This document shows positions 45,406 through 53,101 of a stretch of DNA of 64,000 bases, piece by piece. The notes under the pieces were generated by a model. It saw nothing but the letters and a program-made list of their open reading frames with translations. It made no database searches and was not told the DNA's origin. Numbering within the stretch: the first letter of the stretch is position 1; each line of letters opens with the position of its first letter. This stretch comes from Pseudothermotoga sp. (GTDB taxonomy: Bacteria > Thermotogota > Thermotogae > Thermotogales > DSM-5069), in the NCBI GenBank assembly GCA_025060105.1, contig JANXCS010000001.1:266762-330761 (forward strand). The letters run 5' to 3'. The position numbers and the translations under genes are program-made.

Positions 45406-45714
45406 TTGAAGCGCATATTTGAGCATCCCATACTCAAGAGGAAATCGACAAAAGTCATAAAGTTTTATTTTGAGGGAAGAGAGCTGCAGGCGTTGGAAGG
45501 TGAAACTATCGCATCGGCATTGATCGCGAACGGCATCGATATCTTTGGAGAAACGGAACGAGGTAAACCTAGAGGTTTTTTCTGTGCCATAGGTAAATGT
45601 TCTTCGTGTCTCATGATCGTGAACGGTGAACCAAACGTTAGAGTGTGCATAACACCGGTGATGGAAGGTATGAAGGTCCAAAGGCAGTTCGGACGGAGTG
45701 AGATCGTATGGTGA
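45406..45714 (+). CDS. [2Fe-2S] ferredoxin-like subunit of a flavin dehydrogenase
   Basis: A 102-residue ferredoxin-fold protein (Fer2_4 type). It has the FEGRELQALEGETIASALIANG beta-grasp start and cysteines in FFCAIGKCSSCLMIVNGEPNVRVC, a C-x4-C-x2-C...C cluster. The partner proteins are the following two genes. The TTG start is at 45406 behind GGGGAGGATG. It overlaps the next gene by 7 nt. Confidence 0.85.
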   Translation: MKRIFEHPILKRKSTKVIKFYFEGRELQALEGETIASALIANGIDIFGETERGKPRGFFCAIGKCSSCLMIVNGEPNVRVCITPVMEGMKVQRQFGRSEIVW

Positions 45715-47507
45715 AGGTGCAGTTGCTCGTTGTCGGTGGAGGACCCGCAGGGCTCTGTGGAGCTATAGAGGCATCAAAAAGAGGTGTTGAGACTCTCGTT
45801 GTAGACGAAGGCGTGGAACTCGGTGGACAATTAGTAAAGCAAACTCACAAATTCTTCGGTCATGAGGGATTCTTCGCTTCCGTGAGAGGTTTTGAAATCG
45901 CGAAACGGTTGAAATCTCAATTGAATGATCGTGTGAAAGTGATGCTCGAAACCACAGTGACTGGCATATATGAGGACGTCGTGGTGTTGTACGATCGTCG
46001 AAACGATGTGGTCATTGAAGTACAGCCCCAATACATTTTGCTGGCAACCGGAGCTTCCGAAAGATTCGTACAGTTCGAGAACAATCATCTACCGGGTGTC
46101 TACGGAGCTGGAGCCGTTCAAACGCTCATGAACCAATTTTTAGTGCTACCGGCTAAAAGGTTTCTCATGGTTGGATCTGGAAATATAGGGCTCATAGTCT
46201 CTTATCAGTTGCTTCAAGCTGGTGCTGAGGTCGCTGCAATCGTTGAGATAGCAGATAAAGTCGGTGGCTATGATGTACATCTGAGGAAAGTCAAAAGGTT
46301 CGATGTTCCAGTTTTACTCAGGCACACCATCAAAAAGGCGATCGGTGAAGATAGGGTCAGCGGTGCTGTCGTAGTTCAAGTGGATGAAGATTTCAAGCCG
46401 ATAGAAGGAACAGAAAAGGAATTCGCAGTCGATGCGATTTGTATCGCTACAGGTCTTGTGCCGTCGATCGAACTCGCTGCGATGGCTGGTGTGAAGATCG
46501 AGTACGTAGCAGAACTGGGAGGGTTTGTACCTTACAGAGATCGAAACATGAGAACGAACGTGAAAAACATCTTTATCGCTGGCGATATTGCAGGTATTGA
46601 AGAAGCTACGACGGCTATGATAGAAGGACGCATAGCGGGCCTCACGATCGCTCAGGACTTGTCGGGGAAAGATCTTTCTGGGGAGATAGAGTCCCTTCAA
46701 AAAGAACTCGTTGAATTCAGATCTGGTCCATTCTCGGAGAAGGTGCGAAAAGGTCTTTCGAAGTTTTTACCCCAGTTCGTGGTCACATATTCAAACCAAC
46801 CGCAACTCGACACGGGTCCAGTTGGTAAGCTTAGACCGATCATAGAATGTTTCGAAAATATTCCTTGCAATCCCTGTCAAACATCGTGTCCCACTGGTGC
46901 CATAGAAGTACCGGGTAACATAAACAGTTTGCCGAGGATCGATTATAGTAAATGCACTGGTTGCGGTGTGTGTGTTTCGAAATGCCCTGGCCTCGCGATC
47001 TTCATGGTGAAGGAGAATATCGAGCCAGGATATGACTTAGTTGTCATACCCTATGAAATGTTGCCTGTACCGAAAGAAGGTCAGAAGGTGCTGGGACTGA
47101 ACAGGGATGGGAAAAAGGTTTGTGAAGCATTTGTCATGAAAGTTTTACGTTTCGCAGACATGACCAACTTGGTTTATCTCAAAGTGCCAGCCGGTTTTGC
47201 CTCGCATGTGAGGAATTTCCGACAGTTCAAAGAGGAAGACGTATATGTGTGTAAGTGTGAGGAGATCACCTTGAAAGAAATCGAGAAGGCTATAGAGGAG
47301 GGTTTCACAGACTATGAAGAACTGAGGCGGTATCTACGTGTTGGGATGGGCATGTGCGGTGGAAGAACGTGCAGACCGGCTGTTTTGTCCATCCTTTCCA
47401 GGAAGTTGGGCAAATCACCTGTAGAATTGTTGAAGGGTCATTTCAGGCCGCCCGTGATGCCAACCAAATTCGAGTCGATCCTGAGGGGTGGATCGGATGA
47501 AGAATGA
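45708..47507 (+). CDS. FAD/NAD(P)-linked iron-sulfur subunit of a flavin dehydrogenase
   Basis: A 599-residue pyridine-nucleotide disulfide-like flavoprotein with FAD site VVGGGPAGLCGAI and a second nucleotide site MVGSGNIGLIVSYQ. After about residue 370 come a 4Fe-4S-type set of cysteines (CNPCQTSC...CTGCGVCVSKCP), then a BFD-like [2Fe-2S] domain (VYVCKCEEITL...GMCGGRTCRP). The layout matches the alpha subunit of archaeal proline-type dehydrogenases and HcnB-like proteins. It passes electrons between NAD(P) or a quinone partner and the substrate-oxidising subunit. Confidence 0.82.
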   Translation: MVKVQLLVVGGGPAGLCGAIEASKRGVETLVVDEGVELGGQLVKQTHKFFGHEGFFASVRGFEIAKRLKSQLNDRVKVMLETTVTGIYEDVVVLYDRRNDVVIEVQPQYILLATGASERFVQFENNHLPGVYGAGAVQTLMNQFLVLPAKRFLMVGSGNIGLIVSYQLLQAGAEVAAIVEIADKVGGYDVHLRKVKRFDVPVLLRHTIKKAIGEDRVSGAVVVQVDEDFKPIEGTEKEFAVDAICIATGLVPSIELAAMAGVKIEYVAELGGFVPYRDRNMRTNVKNIFIAGDIAGIEEATTAMIEGRIAGLTIAQDLSGKDLSGEIESLQKELVEFRSGPFSEKVRKGLSKFLPQFVVTYSNQPQLDTGPVGKLRPIIECFENIPCNPCQTSCPTGAIEVPGNINSLPRIDYSKCTGCGVCVSKCPGLAIFMVKENIEPGYDLVVIPYEMLPVPKEGQKVLGLNRDGKKVCEAFVMKVLRFADMTNLVYLKVPAGFASHVRNFRQFKEEDVYVCKCEEITLKEIEKAIEEGFTDYEELRRYLRVGMGMCGGRTCRPAVLSILSRKLGKSPVELLKGHFRPPVMPTKFESILRGGSDEE

Positions 47508-48636
47508 ATTCAAAGTTGCCATCATCGGAGCTGGAATAGTCGGCAGTTCAATTGCATATCATCTCGCCAAGTTCGGAGAGAGCGATGTTGTTGTGTTTGA
47601 GAAAGGTTACATAAGCTCTGGTTCCACTGGTAGATGTGCTGGTGGTATCAGACAACAATGGAGCTCACCGAACAACGTGTTACTCGCCATGAGAAGTGTC
47701 AAACTCTTCGAGAAGATGAGCGAAGAAACCGGCGTAGACATTGAATACAAGCAAGGTGGTTATCTCGTACTCTCTTACGACGAGAACGAAGCCAAGCAAT
47801 TCGAGGAGAATGTAAAAATGCAAAGGACACTTGGACTGAACGTTGAGCTACTTTCGCCCCAACAAGTGAAGAGGCGTTTCGAATATGTGAATGTGAATGG
47901 AGTCTTACTCGCTACTTTTTGCCAGACCGATGGTCACGCCAATCCCCACCTTGCGAACTTTGCTTATGCTCGTTCAGCGAGAAAGCTTGGCGTAACGATC
48001 CTCACCCACACAGCGGTTCTCGGTATCGAGGTGGGAACATCTTGGTTCATACTCCACACAGACAGGGGTAAGTTCAAAGCGAAGATAGTCGTGAACGCAG
48101 CCGGTGACTATTCTGGTCAAGTTGCCGCAATGGTTGGTTTGAATCTTCCTGTGGAGAGTTATAGACACCAGATTTTGGTTACTGAACCCGTGAAGAACTT
48201 CGTCGATCCGATGCTCATAAGTTTCTCGGGTAACTTCTACGTCAGACAAACTAAGCACGGTCAGTTCATCATGGGTCAAGGCGATAAAGACGAAAGGGCT
48301 GGTTTGAACTACAACGTAACGTTCAAATTTGAAAAAGACTTGGCACTGAAAATGTGTCGTTTGCTTCCGTTCATGCGGAAGCTCAGGATAGTGAGGCACT
48401 GGTCTGGGCATTACAACATGTCTCCTGATGCTCAGCCGATCCTCGGTGAATCACTACAACTGACTAATTTTTACTATGCGGTGGGTTTCAGTGGACACGG
48501 TTTCATGTTAGCTCCTGCGGTCGGCGAAGCGTTGGCAGAGAAAATACTCTTCGGTAGGACTAAGCATGTCGATATATCGAGTTTGAACGTGGACAGGTTT
48601 GAAAAGTTAACCGTCAAGGAAATGAACGTGGTGTGA
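47497..48636 (+). CDS. DAO-family substrate-oxidising subunit (proline/sarcosine dehydrogenase-like)
   Basis: A 379-residue flavoprotein with AIIGAGIVGSSIAYHLAKFG at the FAD site, then GSTGRCAGGIRQQWSSPNN typical of the sarcosine-oxidase beta and proline-dehydrogenase branch, and the C-terminal YYAVGFSGHGFMLAPAVGE. It oxidises an amine or amino acid; the substrate is not clear. The start is the ATG at 47497, behind GAGGGGTGG, overlapping the previous gene by 11 nt. It is the third subunit gene of the operon. Confidence 0.83.
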   Translation: MKNEFKVAIIGAGIVGSSIAYHLAKFGESDVVVFEKGYISSGSTGRCAGGIRQQWSSPNNVLLAMRSVKLFEKMSEETGVDIEYKQGGYLVLSYDENEAKQFEENVKMQRTLGLNVELLSPQQVKRRFEYVNVNGVLLATFCQTDGHANPHLANFAYARSARKLGVTILTHTAVLGIEVGTSWFILHTDRGKFKAKIVVNAAGDYSGQVAAMVGLNLPVESYRHQILVTEPVKNFVDPMLISFSGNFYVRQTKHGQFIMGQGDKDERAGLNYNVTFKFEKDLALKMCRLLPFMRKLRIVRHWSGHYNMSPDAQPILGESLQLTNFYYAVGFSGHGFMLAPAVGEALAEKILFGRTKHVDISSLNVDRFEKLTVKEMNVV

Positions 48637-48641
48637 TGGCT

Positions 48642-49118
48642 ATGAAAAAATTCGTTGCCGTGTGTCTTTGGCTCTCGTTGGGTGTTGCAGTGAGTTATCT
48701 ACTTTCACTGGGTCCAGATTGGCTCGAGTTACTCGTGCTTCCCGAACATTTCGTTACAGCGCTCAGCACGCTCTGTCATGGTTTTTCTACCGCTGTACTG
48801 ATTGCGATCTTTTTGCCGAACCTCAGTTACCTTGCACTCAGATCGTTCGATCCAAAGTTGTTACCGCTTTTCATGCTCGAATTGATCCTTCTTTCTTTGT
48901 TTTTGTCTCTTTTTACAAAAAGAAAAGGTTTGAGAAGATCTATCTTTTTTTCGTTCGTCATGTCTTGGACGACTTTGCGATTTGTTGAGCACATATTTAC
49001 CTTTACTTTAGAATGGCGCAAGTTGTTCTTGTTTTCGATAGCTTTGGTTTTGAATATCATATTGCTACCTGAGGTTAAAAAACTTCTGGTAAAATCGAGT
49101 GAACCTGAAAGGAGGTAG
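48642..49118 (+). CDS. Small integral membrane protein, function unknown
   Basis: A 158-residue product with about four to five hydrophobic segments (residues ~4-20, ~40-60, ~72-90, ~100-115 and ~126-145). Only short charged loops separate them. I recognise no family. The ATG at 48642 is preferred, but GTG at 48633 and ATG at 48636 are close. It follows the flavin dehydrogenase genes by a few nt and precedes yajC, so it may be co-translated with either. Confidence 0.6.
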   Translation: MKKFVAVCLWLSLGVAVSYLLSLGPDWLELLVLPEHFVTALSTLCHGFSTAVLIAIFLPNLSYLALRSFDPKLLPLFMLELILLSLFLSLFTKRKGLRRSIFFSFVMSWTTLRFVEHIFTFTLEWRKLFLFSIALVLNIILLPEVKKLLVKSSEPERR

Positions 49119-49123
49119 TGTGG

Positions 49124-49483
49124 ATGAACATAATCTACAGTGCGGCACCAGGTGCGACTGCACCGAGTGGAACCACCACAACCACAGGCTCGGGCTGGAG
49201 CTTCATCTTCCTTCTGGTCATGCTCTTCGCGATGTTCTACTTCCTCATTATCCTGCCCCAGAGAAGGAGAGAAAAACAGTTCCAGCAGATGATTTCTCAG
49301 TTGAAACGCGGTGATACCGTTATAACGGTCGGTGGTATCGTTGGAAAAGTCATTGATATCAAAAAAGATACAGTGAAGATCAAGACGGCGATGACCACTG
49401 AGCTTGAGGTGACCAAGCGGGCCATAGCTTCCGTGTTCAGAGAAAAGGAAGAGGAGCAGAAGGAAGAAGAGAAACAAGACTGA
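49124..49483 (+). CDS. yajC: Preprotein translocase subunit YajC
   Basis: A 119-residue YajC. A short Thr/Ser/Gly-rich N-terminus is followed by one membrane helix (FIFLLVMLFAMFYFLIILP) and the conserved QRRREKQFQQMISQLKRGDTVITVGGIVGKV. YajC associates with SecD and SecF in the membrane. The start is the ATG at 49124 behind AGGAGGT. The C-terminus is rich in Glu and Lys. It precedes secD by 16 nt. Confidence 0.93.
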   Translation: MNIIYSAAPGATAPSGTTTTTGSGWSFIFLLVMLFAMFYFLIILPQRRREKQFQQMISQLKRGDTVITVGGIVGKVIDIKKDTVKIKTAMTTELEVTKRAIASVFREKEEEQKEEEKQD

Positions 49484-49499
49484 GAAGGAGGCTTGTGAT

Positions 49500-50924
49500 A
49501 TGAAAGCAGAACGCGTGAGACTCGTCGTAGTGCTCGCTGTGTTCGTGTTGGCAGTGGTAGCTTTGCTCTGGCCTAGCCCAGACCAGAATTATAAAGGTCT
49601 GGCAAAATTGTTTCAGCGCGTTCGACTCGGTTTGGACATAAGGGGTGGAGCGAGGTTAGAGTACAGGGTCGATGTCGAACCTGGTGTCGAGAATCCAAGT
49701 CAAGTGGTGGACGACGTTTGGACCGTGCTGAGGAACAGACTCGATTCTGCGGGTTACACTGAGGCAACTTTGAGAAAAAGTTTCAGGGAGAATCATTCGT
49801 TCATCGTCGTTGAAATACCTGCAGCTACCGATACGACGAGCGCTGAAAAGTTGCTCGGTTCGATCGGTGTCATGTACTTTGGTCAAGTGCTCGATGAGAG
49901 TGCAATTGATCCTTCCACGGATCCGAGGTTGATGGATCTGGCACGCATCAAGAGAGCTCAGTGGTTACCTTCGCGGGATGGAAAAGTTTGGTATCTGGTC
50001 AGACAAGAGATTATGTTGGTGAAGGATCTAAAGCTGGTTTCTCCACGCATAGTCACGGCTAGCCCCGTACCAGAAACACGTGTGGGGCGATTTGGATACA
50101 AAGTCACATTCGAGCTGTCGAGCAAAGATGCAGAGGTGTTCAAGCGAATCACACAACAGTTAGTTGTTCCGGAGTCTGCGGTGGGTACCGCTCCATCTCG
50201 AGAAAAGAGACTCGCCATAGTGCTGGACGACGTCGTTCAATTTGCAGGTTACGTCATCTCGGTCATACCAGACGGCAAGGCAGAGATCACGGGAAACTTC
50301 TCGCTCGAAGAAGCCCAGCAACTTGCCGCGATACTCAGGAGTGGCGCGTTGCCAGCCAGACTGGAAAAAGTGTCTGCTGGATGGGTTGCGCCGTTGTTGG
50401 GATCAGATATCGTTCGAACTTCACTCATGGCAGGTGTAATAGGCCTCATTCTGGTCATGATCTACATGGTTATCTTCTATGGCGTGCAAGGTGTGGTGGC
50501 AGACATCGCCCTTGTCTACAACACAATCCTTTTGTTTGGTGTTTTGGCGGCAACCCGTTCTATCCTCACGTTACCGGGTATCGCAGGTATTCTCTTCACG
50601 ATAGGTACCACTGTGGATGGGAACATCATCATCGCTGAAAGAATAAAGGAGGAGCTCAAAGCTGGCAAGTCCGTCAAGGCGGCCATCATGGCGGGGTTCG
50701 ATAGGAGCTTTTTCACGTTGTTCGATGCTAACCTCACCACGATCATCGCTGGTTTGGTGCTCTACTATTTTGGCACAGGTACTGTGAAAGGTTTCGCAAC
50801 AACCCTTATCATTGGTGTCATAGGTAGCTTCTTCGTGAACATGGTCTTGTCCAGGTTGCTCACCGACGCGTTTCACTCCCTCATACGTATCCCTAAAGCT
50901 GCGGAAAGGGGAGTAGAGTCATGA
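49500..50924 (+). CDS. secD: Protein-export membrane protein SecD
   Basis: A 474-residue RND-type subunit with one N-terminal membrane helix and VRLGLDIRGGARLEY. The large periplasmic P1 domain is followed by five C-terminal helices with GTTVDGNIIIAERIKEELKAGK, the family's cytoplasmic loop. It uses the proton or sodium gradient to help pull exported proteins through SecYEG. The ATG is behind GGAGG. It is partly co-translated with secF (ATGA). Confidence 0.95.
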   Translation: MKAERVRLVVVLAVFVLAVVALLWPSPDQNYKGLAKLFQRVRLGLDIRGGARLEYRVDVEPGVENPSQVVDDVWTVLRNRLDSAGYTEATLRKSFRENHSFIVVEIPAATDTTSAEKLLGSIGVMYFGQVLDESAIDPSTDPRLMDLARIKRAQWLPSRDGKVWYLVRQEIMLVKDLKLVSPRIVTASPVPETRVGRFGYKVTFELSSKDAEVFKRITQQLVVPESAVGTAPSREKRLAIVLDDVVQFAGYVISVIPDGKAEITGNFSLEEAQQLAAILRSGALPARLEKVSAGWVAPLLGSDIVRTSLMAGVIGLILVMIYMVIFYGVQGVVADIALVYNTILLFGVLAATRSILTLPGIAGILFTIGTTVDGNIIIAERIKEELKAGKSVKAAIMAGFDRSFFTLFDANLTTIIAGLVLYYFGTGTVKGFATTLIIGVIGSFFVNMVLSRLLTDAFHSLIRIPKAAERGVES

Positions 50925-51814
50925 AAAAGATCAATGTTGTGAATAAAAGATATCTGTGGCTCGGAGTTGCGGCATTCTTTGTCGCTCTATCGTTGGTTTT
51001 CATTTTCACCCGTGGTTTCAATTTCGGTGTAGAGTTCATCGGCGGTAGTGAGATCCTCGTGCGCACTGAAGGAAACATGATCGAACAAGACTTGCGCCAA
51101 GCATTGATTGAGATTTCAAATGACTTTGCTGGTGCGCGAGTCACGAGGGTCAGATCGGCTGGAGATCCTGCCGGCGTTGTGAAATTCTCCGTGACGGTTC
51201 CAAAGACCTTCGGTGTCGACGAAAAGCAAAAAATTGTGAATGAATTGGAGAAGAAACTGACCGTGAAAGGTTTCAAAGCTGAAGTGGTCTCCTTCAACGA
51301 AACGGGGGGTACTGCCGCTGAGGAAATCAGAAGACTCACCTGGCGTGCGATCTTGATCACCCTGGTTGCCATTCTGGCTTACATAACGTTGCGTTTCAAT
51401 TTTGTGTTCGGCGTTGGAGCGATCGCGGCACTCGTGCATGATGTCCTCGTTACGCTGGGATTCTTCTCGATGTTCCGATACGAGATCAACGTTCCTGCAG
51501 TTGCTGCATTGTTGACGCTCATAGGTTACTCTCTGAACAACACCATAGTTGTTTACGACAGGGTCAGAGAAAACATGAAAAAGTTCAAAGGTAAAGATAT
51601 CCCAACGTTGATAGACGAGAGTATAAATCAAGTTCTCACAAGAACTTTGAACACTTCCTTGACGACGTTCATCGTCGTGTTCGTCTTACTGCTTTTCGCC
51701 GGAAACACGATCAAACCCTTCGCCTTTGGACTGAGCGTTGGAGTTATAGTGGGAACGTACTCATCGCTCTTCGTAGCGGTCCCCTTGGTGTTGAGGTGGA
51801 TAAAATACAGATGA
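50921..51814 (+). CDS. secF: Protein-export membrane protein SecF
   Basis: A 297-residue partner of SecD. The N-terminal helix is followed by GFNFGVEFIGGSEILV, then the five-helix half with ALLTLIGYSLNNTIVVYDRVRENMKK and RTLNTSLTTFIVVFVLLLFAG. The ATG overlaps the secD stop by 4 nt. A strong terminator follows immediately. Confidence 0.95.
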   Translation: MKKINVVNKRYLWLGVAAFFVALSLVFIFTRGFNFGVEFIGGSEILVRTEGNMIEQDLRQALIEISNDFAGARVTRVRSAGDPAGVVKFSVTVPKTFGVDEKQKIVNELEKKLTVKGFKAEVVSFNETGGTAAEEIRRLTWRAILITLVAILAYITLRFNFVFGVGAIAALVHDVLVTLGFFSMFRYEINVPAVAALLTLIGYSLNNTIVVYDRVRENMKKFKGKDIPTLIDESINQVLTRTLNTSLTTFIVVFVLLLFAGNTIKPFAFGLSVGVIVGTYSSLFVAVPLVLRWIKYR

Positions 51815-51837
51815 ACCCCCAGCCTCACTGGGGGTTC
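51813..51837. terminator. Bidirectional terminator between secF and the nucleotidyltransferase gene
   Basis: A 10-bp GAACCCCCAG/CTGGGGGTTC stem with a 5-base loop begins at the last base of the secF stop codon and is followed by TTTC. The convergent gene ends 3 nt beyond it. Confidence 0.8.
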
Positions 51838-51839
51838 TT

Positions 51840-52907
51840 TCACAGTTCGAGTGAGCTGAGATCTCCAACGATGAATTTCATCGCTTTGGGGAGTTTCCCG
51901 TTTTGACTGATCTTCACGCCTTTACCTATCAGGGAAGAGTCTATCCGCGATGAAAGATTACTCAACTTACTCTCGTCCATGAGTATGGAATTTTCAACTT
52001 CACAATTTTCTAAGATCACTTCGTTACCGATCGAGGTGTATGGTCCAACGTAAGAGTTCATTATCTTGCAATTTTCACCGATCACAACTGGTCCCCTTAT
52101 CAAAGAATTTGCGACGATGGATCCTCTGCTGATGCGCACTCTTCCCTGGATAACCGTCGTTTCATCGATTTTTCCAAAGCACTCGTCTTCGCGTATGGCG
52201 TCGAGTATACGCCTGTTGGCTTCCAAAAGATCTTCCGGTTTTCCTGTATCTTTCCACCAACCTTGTATGATGTGTGCTTTGACAGTGTATCCTTTTTGAA
52301 TCAAATAGCCTATCGCGTCCGTGATTTCCAATTCTCCTCTCCAAGATGGTTTAATGTTTTCAATCGCTTCGAAAACGCCAGATCTGAAGAGATATACTCC
52401 TACAATCGCCAGGTCACTCTTTGGTTCTTTTGGTTTTTCCTCAACGTGTACTATCCTTCCGTTTTCGAGGATCGCAACACCGTAAGCCCTCGGATCCTTC
52501 ACACGTGCGAGCAGAATGTAGCTATCCACACACTCGGATTCGAAGAGCGATACAACGCTCGAGATGTCTTCGAACACGAGGTTGTCACCGAGCACCAACA
52601 AGAATGGCTCATCTTTCAAAAAATTCCTCGCTATGTACACAGCGTGAGCTATACCTTTAGGTTGTGGTTGCACAATATATTCAATTTTCATGTTCAAATG
52701 TGAACCATCTTTCAGTGTTTCTCTGAACAAATTCTCGTTTTCAGGGCTCACGACGATGCCTATCTCGTTCACACCGGCTTTCTTCATAAACTCGAGTGTG
52801 TACAAAATGATCGGTTTGTTTGCAACAGGGATGAGATGTTTTGCTGTTGTGTACGTGAGAGGTCTCAATCTGGTACCTTTTCCAGCGCAGAGTACAAGGC
52901 CTTTCAT
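51840..52907 (-). CDS. Sugar-1-phosphate nucleotidyltransferase (RmlA/RfbA long form)
   Basis: A 355-residue enzyme. The N-terminal Rossmann domain has LCAGKGTRLRPLTYTTAKHL (NTP-binding signature), then VLGDNLVFEDIS, VEEKPKEPKSD and a C-terminal left-handed beta-helix with hexapeptide repeats (VIGENCKIMNSYVGPYTSIG). It probably makes dTDP-glucose or a related NDP-sugar for surface polymers. The long form with the beta-helix is typical of archaeal and thermophile RfbA-like proteins. The gene stands alone, divergent from the hydrolase gene. Confidence 0.88.
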   Translation of the reverse strand: MKGLVLCAGKGTRLRPLTYTTAKHLIPVANKPIILYTLEFMKKAGVNEIGIVVSPENENLFRETLKDGSHLNMKIEYIVQPQPKGIAHAVYIARNFLKDEPFLLVLGDNLVFEDISSVVSLFESECVDSYILLARVKDPRAYGVAILENGRIVHVEEKPKEPKSDLAIVGVYLFRSGVFEAIENIKPSWRGELEITDAIGYLIQKGYTVKAHIIQGWWKDTGKPEDLLEANRRILDAIREDECFGKIDETTVIQGRVRISRGSIVANSLIRGPVVIGENCKIMNSYVGPYTSIGNEVILENCEVENSILMDESKLSNLSSRIDSSLIGKGVKISQNGKLPKAMKFIVGDLSSLEL

Positions 52908-52964
52908 CCAAACATCCCCCTTTCGAGTTCATCGAATGAACGAACATCTTTTGTTTCAAAAGCA

Positions 52965-52994
52965 ATTATAGTTGACATCACAACTGGTTGTTAA
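52965..52994 (-). promoter_or_regulatory. Promoter of the nucleotidyltransferase gene
   Basis: On the minus strand, -35 TTAACA (52989-52994), an 18-nt spacer and -10 TATAAT (52965-52970) lie 57 nt upstream of the start. It overlaps the plus-strand promoter of the divergent hydrolase gene. Confidence 0.6.
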
Positions 52995-53017
52995 GTTATA
53001 ATTTTGTTGGTTATAAT
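52972..53017 (+). promoter_or_regulatory. Promoter of the membrane hydrolase gene, with two -10 boxes
   Basis: A consensus -35 TTGACA (52972-52977) is followed by TATAAT at 52997-53002 after a 19-nt spacer. A second TATAAT at 53012-53017 lies one 15-bp repeat further on, too far from that -35 to be used with it. The region overlaps the divergent promoter of the nucleotidyltransferase gene. Confidence 0.6.
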
Positions 53018-53024
53018 TTTGTTG
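52995..53024 (+). repeat. Tandem 15-bp repeat containing the duplicated -10 box
   Basis: The unit GTTATAATTTTGTTG occurs twice, perfectly and without a gap, duplicating the -10 element of the hydrolase gene promoter. Confidence 0.9.
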
Positions 53025-53049
53025 GTAGTGTGGCTTGGAGAGTTGGAGA

Positions 53050-53077
53050 AAGGCCATGCCTTTTCGGGCGTGGCCTT
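53050..53077 (+). promoter_or_regulatory. Leader hairpin (possible attenuator) of the membrane hydrolase gene
   Basis: An 11-bp stem AAGGCCATGCC/GGCGTGGCCTT with loop TTTTCG is followed by ATTCTTTG, 24 nt before the GTG start. The U-run is weak, so this may be an attenuator or an mRNA stabiliser. Confidence 0.5.
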
Positions 53078-53101
53078 ATTCTTTGTGAGGGGGTGTTTCT
53101 C

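Noticed and set aside
45406..48636. Hydrogen cyanide synthase (hcnABC)
   Set aside because: The three-subunit layout is shared with proline, opine and sarcosine dehydrogenases, so cyanide production cannot be claimed.
52988..53101. N-terminal extension of the membrane hydrolase from 52988
   Set aside because: This stretch contains the promoter repeat and a leader hairpin; the GTG at 53102 has a strong ribosome binding site and begins a normal membrane anchor.
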